NCBI RefSeq assembly: GCF_964355755.1
Contig: NC_092678.1
Span: 16,960,922-17,024,921, forward strand
Reading direction: 5' to 3'
From: Antedon mediterranea
Taxonomy: Eukaryota > Echinodermata > Crinoidea > Comatulida > Antedonidae
Length of the DNA stretch: 64,000 nucleotides
The number at the start of each line of letters is the position of its first letter. Within the stretch, counting starts at the first letter, position 1. This document shows positions 57,921-64,000 of this stretch, piece after piece. A program made the position numbers and the translations under genes. The notes beneath the pieces were generated by a model, which did no database searches, was not told the origin of the DNA, and saw nothing but the letters and a program-made list of their open reading frames with translations.

Positions 57921-58567
57921 CCAAGCTATAATTCACGAACGTAGGAATCCTCAAAATGAATATGATACGCACATAGCTTAGTGCCTTTAATTATGATATT
58001 CATTAGGCCTACATTAGGCCTGGGTTAACACACTGTGCAATTGTAGTGCTGTTTTTTTTGTTCTTCAGTTCGATTCTTACAGGAAAGTATTGTTTTATTT
58101 ATTTAATCTATAGAAGGTTCAAAATTTTGTTTAGGGATTAATGTTAGATGGTGTGAGATAAAACGAGTTGTAACAGTAATGAAATTGAAGATGAGTACCA
58201 CTTTCTGTTAATGTGTTAATACAACTTAAATTTATCGTTTTATTTATTTTGCAAAATACACTAAATTAGGAAACAACAGATTTTCTGTTGCATCCGCTTT
58301 AATAATAATTTGTTCACGGTCATACCACCACCATAACGCTTTGACAAAATAAACATTTTAACCTTTCCACGTATTGATGATATAGTTTATAATTATTGAA
58401 ATAGGCCTATATGGTAAGATATAACCACGTTACCCTAGCATCATGGTATTTAGACTAAACCTACACTTAAACGTATAATAATCACAATTAACATGATTTA
58501 CTTACAATTGTAGGCCAAAAGCTTTTAAATTTTTACCAGTAAGAAAAAAATGAGAATAAACACTTAC

Positions 58568-58639
58568 AGTGTAACCAATGACGTCAAACCACCAAATGTA
58601 TTTTCATGCAATGTAGTAATGTCGTTACTGTTTAACTTC
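58568..58639 (-). CDS. LRR cassette exon (right subfamily), intact
   Basis: 72 bp, TTTTGAAG acceptor, GTAAGT donor, phase 2 both sides. It encodes KLNSNDITTLHENTF then GGLTSLVT, the most diverged of the right subfamily. Confidence 0.85.
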
Positions 58640-58930
58640 CTTCAAAATAAAAACATGAACACTTGGTAAATAACAGTTCACGAGTTGAGGTTTTCTTCTT
58701 AGGGGAAAATAGTTACAGTTTGGTGTGTATGTCAGTGGATGAAATAGTGACCGTAAAATAATGTATCTGTATTGTACTGTTAGTGTATATTACATGTCAG
58801 TGAAGATTAAAGAGGGTCGATAACGGTACAAACGTTAATATGTTATTAAAATTAAAATACAAAGTTTATCGATAGAGTACGTAGAACTAAAGATCCGAAG
58901 CCTAGTTGGTCGGAACCTGTTCCGGCAGAA

Positions 58931-59570
58931 ATGGTTCCTGATCAAGTTAAAACTAATGAACACGTCACAGGAAGAAGCGTTGAAAAATGTGAAAGACGCG
59001 TCAAACTTCGAAGGAAAAAATTCAACTCTCCAATGCCATCTGTTATTTTTGGTAATGCTCACTCACTTAAAAACAAGTTTAGTGAATTGACTGCAAATGG
59101 CAGTATTCGAATACAGGGACAGTTGCCTTATGGCACTCGCTGAAACTTGGCTAAATGAATCTGTTTCGGATCATGGATCAAACATTTTTCTTGTAATCTG
59201 GAATTATTAACAATTGCTCTTCGTTCCTTTTACTCGCCAAGGGAATTCTAGCAGGTTCTATAGTCATCATTATCTATAGGCCTATACACCCGAAAGAATA
59301 CTTCAAAGTAACTTGTGCTAAAGTCGCTGAGATAGACACATAAGCTACAAATCTCCAGATTCAATAAAGCTTGGTGATTTCCACAAACGATCCCATAAAG
59401 AGCTTACAAAGGTAATTCCACACCTTTATCAATATGTAAACGTTGCTACGAGAGAAGGCACTATATACTTGATAATTATGTGCTATGGATATGGTAAAAA
59501 TGCTTATACAGCCAAGAGATGTCCAGGCATTTGGCGGTCAGATCACGAATTGATACAACATGATCCAAAG
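58931..59570 (+). pseudogene. LINE endonuclease-domain fragment, unit 4
   Basis: Related to units 1-3 but more diverged and with a longer middle (FGNAHSLKNKFSELTANG), closer to the intact LINE sequence; probably the oldest copy. Confidence 0.7.
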
Positions 59571-61654
59571 CTATAATTCACGAACATAGGAAGCTTCAAA
59601 ATGAATATGATACGCACATTATCTTAGTTTCTTTAATTATGATATTCATTAGACCTACATTGGCATGGGTTTACCCACTGTGAACTGTAGTGCTGCTTTT
59701 TTTTATTCTTCAGTTCGATTCTTCCTGTATAGTATTGTTTTATTTATTTATTCTATAGAAGGTTCATAACCATACGAACGTTAGATTATTGTAAAAACAA
59801 AATGTTCGATAAACTAAATCATTGGATTTTTGTCTAGATTTGGTAGTTTTTTTAGTTTTACGAATTAATTTTTCCTTTTGTTAAGTGGGATTGATCGGCT
59901 GAATGGGTAATAATTTGTATGATTTAGCTTTGTAATTTATTTGTTATAGGTATAGTCTCTGGTCTATGTAGCAAGGGCAAATATTCTACAATTCAGACTC
60001 CAATAAATGAAATTAAGCAAATTTTGTATAGGAATTAATGTTAGATGGTGTGAGATAAAACGAGAAAATAGACTATGTCAAGTTTGTAACAGGAATGAAA
60101 TTGAAGATGAGTACCACTTTCTGTTTTAATATGTTAATACAACTTAAATTTATCGTTTTCTTTTGCAAAATACACTAAATTAGGAAAAACATATTTTATG
60201 TTGCATCCGCTTTAATAATAAAAATAAATAAAATATATTTTTATTGTCCACCACCACCATAACGCTTTGACAAGCAAACACTTAATCCTTTCCACGTATT
60301 AATGCTATAGTGTACTAATATTACAATAATTATATTGTAAGACATCAGCACGTCACCCTGAACGTCATGGTACTTAGAAACAGTTAAACCTACCCTAAAT
60401 GTATAATCACAATTAGCATGATTTACTGACAATTGTACACAGCAACCTCAAATCAAATCAAATCAAGTCTATATTCGTTTCATATATAAAAACGTAGCAA
60501 GTAAGTACTTGTCAACTGGTTTAACCAAAAAATTAACATTTATTTATTAAATAAAAAATTTACATTGTTTTCCTCGAAAGAAAAATATGGTAAAACATTC
60601 ACAATTACATCATACATAGAAAAAATTTACAATTTAAAAACATTAATAACATCCATATATATATATATTGCATGTGCGCTATTATCATCTAACAATCTTT
60701 GAGTTAAAATATGCGTTGAATTTGGTACAAAAGACAGTCGGTGTCTTGACGCATCAGCTCTAAGAGCCTTTACATTTTTATAAGTAATTTTTCTGTATTG
60801 TATTACGTGTATTACTAGATGGTCGATAACAATAAGAACGTTAAATTATTATTTAAAAAACTATGTAAAGTTTATTGACAGATTGTAGATCATCGTTTTT
60901 AACTAGAATTGGTAGTTTTTTTAATTTTTACGAATTCATTTTTCCTTTGGTTAAGATGTTAATAATTTATATGATTTAGCTTTGTAATTTATTTGTTATA
61001 GGTAAAGTCTCTGCACCTTGTTCAAATGTAATCTGATGTTTGCCTAACAATAATTTTAGAATTACAGAAAATCAATGATGTAATGATTTATTTGCTGTCT
61101 AGCACGTGAAATTATTCTTCCTTCTCTGTGCCTAAGGCAGAATGTGAAGGAAAACATTAGTATACATTTCCCAAAAAGTGACATAAAAGTATAAAGAATA
61201 CTCGATAAAAATACTTTAAAAATAATCTCATATAGCGCCGCTACATACTCGCACATTATTTGTTTAATAATTTAAGCAGATTCTGAAAGATATGAAGCGT
61301 TTTTTTCTATGTCAAAATACTACGTATGTAAGGATCAACGACTGTAACAATAACATCGATGGATTTAAGAACAACCCTAAATACCTGTAATATAATAAAT
61401 TACAAACAGTAATACAAATTAAAACTTAAAATCATCAGCTAACATACCCTTTTATCCGCTTTAATAATAAAGAATAAATCAAAGAAGTTGCTTTTGTTCA
61501 CAGTCATACCACCATAACGCTTCACTTTGAATGTACCGTAATTTTACAAGTAATATTTAACAGTTAAACCTACCGTTAAATGTATAATTTCAGAAATAAC
61601 ATGATTTATTTGAATTTTTATAAGTAAGAAAACAAAATGAGAATAAACACTTAC
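59571..61654. other. LRR intron, partly unit-repeated
   Basis: The first part continues the repeated unit (AATTGAAGATGAGTACCAC... as at 56158 and 58185). From about 60440 to 61380 the sequence is not shared with the other units and holds no supported exon. Confidence 0.5.
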
Positions 61655-61726
61655 AGTATAACCAATGATGTCAAACCACCAAATGCATTTTCATACAATG
61701 TAGTAATGCCGTTACTGCTTAAATCC
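61655..61726 (-). CDS. LRR cassette exon (right subfamily), first after the cap
   Basis: 72 bp, TTTTGAAG acceptor, GTAAGT donor, phase 2 both sides. It encodes DLSSNGITTLYENAF then GGLTSLVI. By position it is the first repeat after the N-terminal cap exon, whose phase-2 donor fits it. Confidence 0.85.
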
Positions 61727-62992
61727 CTTCAAAATAAAAACAGTTGGTAAATAACAGTTCACGAGTTGAGGTTTTCTTCTTTGGGAAAAATATTTACAGT
61801 TTATGTCAGTAGATGAAATAGTGACCCTAAAATAATGTATCTGAAATGTACTATTGTTGTGTATTACTGTACGTGTTAGTGAAAATTAAAGAGAGTCGAT
61901 AACGTTACAACAAACGTTAAAATATTATTCAAATTATAAATACAAAATATATCGATTTAGTACATACTGTAGTACGTCAGGAATAGGTTGTTCGTTTATA
62001 TAATTACTGATATAAAGACGGAGAGATAACATTTTAATACATCTTAAAGGCAATTGAAAAATAATCAATCCTTTACTATAAGCCGAAACGTAGCAAGAGT
62101 ATGTAACTTATTTGTTATAGAGAGAAAAATAGTGCATGTTTAGACACAAACCAGCACAGCTGATGTAATCTGAGGGTAGCCTACAATAATTAAAGTACAC
62201 GTATAACTAAACGATAAAGAAAGAAATGTATACATAAATCAATGTCAAATAACTAGCTCGATGATATCAAACGGCGCCTCTACACACTCACACATTGATT
62301 CAATCCAAAGAGTTTACACTGACAAGAAAAGTCAGCATTTTTTTAAAGTTATGAATAATCAACTACCAAAATAATATTAAAATTGTTTAAAATACCGTTC
62401 GTTATCTAATTTACGGACGTAGGAAGTCTAAAAATCAATATATATGTACATATTTGTTATTTAGTGCCTTTGATTCTAACATCCGTTACTCTATTGTGTT
62501 AACCCACTGTGTAATAATAGTGTCTGTTTCTGTGGTTAATTGCGCGGTGCAATGCTGTTTTTTCAATTGAGGATTTTTCAATTCTGTTCTCGCACGATTG
62601 TATTATTCTATTTTATGAAAAGATGAGGGGCATTTTGGAAACACATTTTTTATACAATTCGAATGAGTGTACGATGTATTTAAACCAATTTACAGAACGT
62701 ACGTACCGAAAAAAAAACACCATGGACTGAAATCGTTATTTTGTGAGGATGGTGCTAATTGGAATGATTCGTCTACGATAGTCCAGTACTTTTACAATTA
62801 ACTAATATTAATTTTCCGTTGTATCATTTTCATTTCTATATTTTGTAATAAAAATAATATAATCATAATAACAATTTTTTTTTTAATATAAGCTTTAGAA
62901 TTAACGTAACTGCGATCAACGTTTCAATGTTACTACGCCTGTTTTATGAAAGCTTACAGTTTGCACAAAACAGGTTCTTTGATGATACTTAC

Positions 62993-63105
62993 AAGAATGT
63001 TATTGGTTGATGATTATTGTAGTTCCTGACGGATTCTGCTGTTGCATTAATATATTTCCGACAGCTTAAGTAGTTAAATATGCAATCGCATCCAGTTGGA
63101 CATAT
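62993..63105 (-). CDS. LRR N-terminal cap (LRRNT) exon
   Basis: 113 bp, acceptor CCTAAAACAG, donor TTCTT|GTAAGT; phase 0 in, phase 2 out. It encodes ICPTGCDCIFNYLSCRKYIN then ATAESVRNYNNHQPITF and a split Leu codon. CPxxCxC followed by a fourth Cys is the disulfide pattern of the LRRNT cap that shields the first repeat of secreted or membrane LRR proteins (family knowledge). The start codon and signal peptide should be on an upstream exon, to the right; none was recognised by 64000. Confidence 0.83.
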
Positions 63106-64000
63106 CTGTTTTAGGAATAATAATTGTTCTGTAAAAAAAAAATGTTTGTGAAATTAGGTACTAGTTTCGAATTTACCTAAATGGACAGTAAAACAATAGC
63201 TATAAAAATGTAATAACTATGTTTGTCATTTAACTATTAATTGTATAGGACTTGGCTCTTGAGTAGGACTAGACGTTTTGAAAAGGTAGATGTATCTTAA
63301 GTTTAGGTCATTCTTCAAAGATATCATAATCTAATATCATTTTGATACATTACTGTTGTACATGTGCAATTTTGGATTTGTGGATTTGACGCACACTGGA
63401 TAAATATTGATGTTTTTTTCTTCAAATGTCTCTCAATTTTGTGTCCAATTACGTCTGCCGGTGGAATTTGTATAGTCTCTAACAATGCACCATCACCGAG
63501 TTGGCCGCATTGGCCGCCTTCTCCTGAGTAGGGGTCAAAGAGCCAGTGTTGTGGTGGAATAATGTTTTATAATTCAGGTGATTCATTATTGTCTCGTTTC
63601 TAACAATATCGGAATTTTTACCGGGATGAAGTCTCTTTTGCAAAAAGAAGCTTTGTGTTATGTTTGTTTAGAAACCTCTTACTATTACGTTTGTGAATTT
63701 TTTCCAATTGATCAATTGTTTTTGCAGAGGTTTTTTAAAGATTTTAGGTTGTCCAGGGAGCGTTTGTTTGCCTAATTCTCTGCAATCTAAGGTTGTGTCT
63801 AATTATCAATCAAGTAAAGAGCTTAAACTAGATTATGATTAATTACTGTAATTGAATATTTAATTAATGGCAGTAACATAGCCTAGATTATAGAGTATAG
63901 ACAGCGATTCAGATTAATATTTGTTATAAAATCAAACAACAAACGTAAAAGACTTTAGTATATAATAGCTATCTTCCTTGTATTAGCTACAGTGTTTTAT
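63106..64000. other. Upstream of the LRRNT exon, no exon identified
   Basis: A plus-strand ORF at 63578-63775 has no domain. I looked on the minus strand for a hydrophobic signal-peptide exon ending in phase 0 and could not support one. Confidence 0.45.

Noticed and set aside
41169-63105. Lamprey-type VLR (rearranging LRR) locus
   Set aside because: The resemblance is only in LRR cassettes; here cassettes are ordinary spliced exons and no invariant stalk or rearrangement signals are seen.
63578-63775. Signal-peptide exon for the LRR gene
   Set aside because: The ORF is on the opposite strand and has no signal-peptide pattern with a phase-0 donor.

Overview
This is an A+T-rich animal genomic window: spliced exons with GT/AG borders, long introns, dispersed transposons and no bacterial-style genes. 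Scattered AGGCCTAG-type palindrome clusters, the LINE and hAT families and the intron-rich leucine-rich-repeat (LRR) exons suggest a marine deuterostome, perhaps an echinoderm. That placement is inference; no marker gene fixes it.

Left part (1-8 kb): the 5' end of an ALAS gene (5-aminolevulinate synthase, first enzyme of heme synthesis) on the minus strand. The first coding exon (936-1112) carries the mitochondrial presequence with two Cys-Pro heme motifs. About 6.6 kb upstream, a likely non-coding first exon (7688 to about 7838) contains a hairpin with the layout of an iron-responsive element (IRE), behind a TATA box. The intron between them holds a TTAA-flanked element and a palindromic hAT-type element. 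From 8 to 14 kb there is mostly repeat DNA: a MITE, a minisatellite, a short palindrome and one exon-like ORF.

Middle (14-29 kb): an L1/Tx1-type LINE on the minus strand, split by a hAT element with an 8-bp target duplication, then a 56-bp satellite, then a twelve-exon minus-strand gene (28800 to 20382). That gene encodes a DUF7869-like protein, probably transposase-related, with acidic N-terminal exons present in three copies. Intron phases agree along the gene apart from one extra base in the exon at 22278-22672. A second copy of the palindromic hAT element has landed in one acidic exon copy.

29-37 kb is a transposon graveyard: an element with long inverted ends and an IS1595/Merlin-like transposase tail, LINE and possible Penelope-like pieces with hammerhead-like hairpins, and a decayed LINE reverse transcriptase.

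37-64 kb is a tandemly expanded minus-strand LRR locus. It reads right to left: an LRR N-terminal cap exon (62993-63105) followed by ten recognisable single-repeat exons, six apparently intact and one more with a damaged donor. Complete ones are exactly 72 bp, encode 24 residues and lie between phase-2 introns. The array falls into two sequence subfamilies in repeated blocks of about 1.4-6 kb whose introns carry copied LINE, SINE and MITE pieces. No LRR C-terminal cap, membrane or signal-peptide exon was found, so the locus is either partial here or decaying. The most interesting items are the IRE-ALAS pairing and the phase-2 LRR cassette array.
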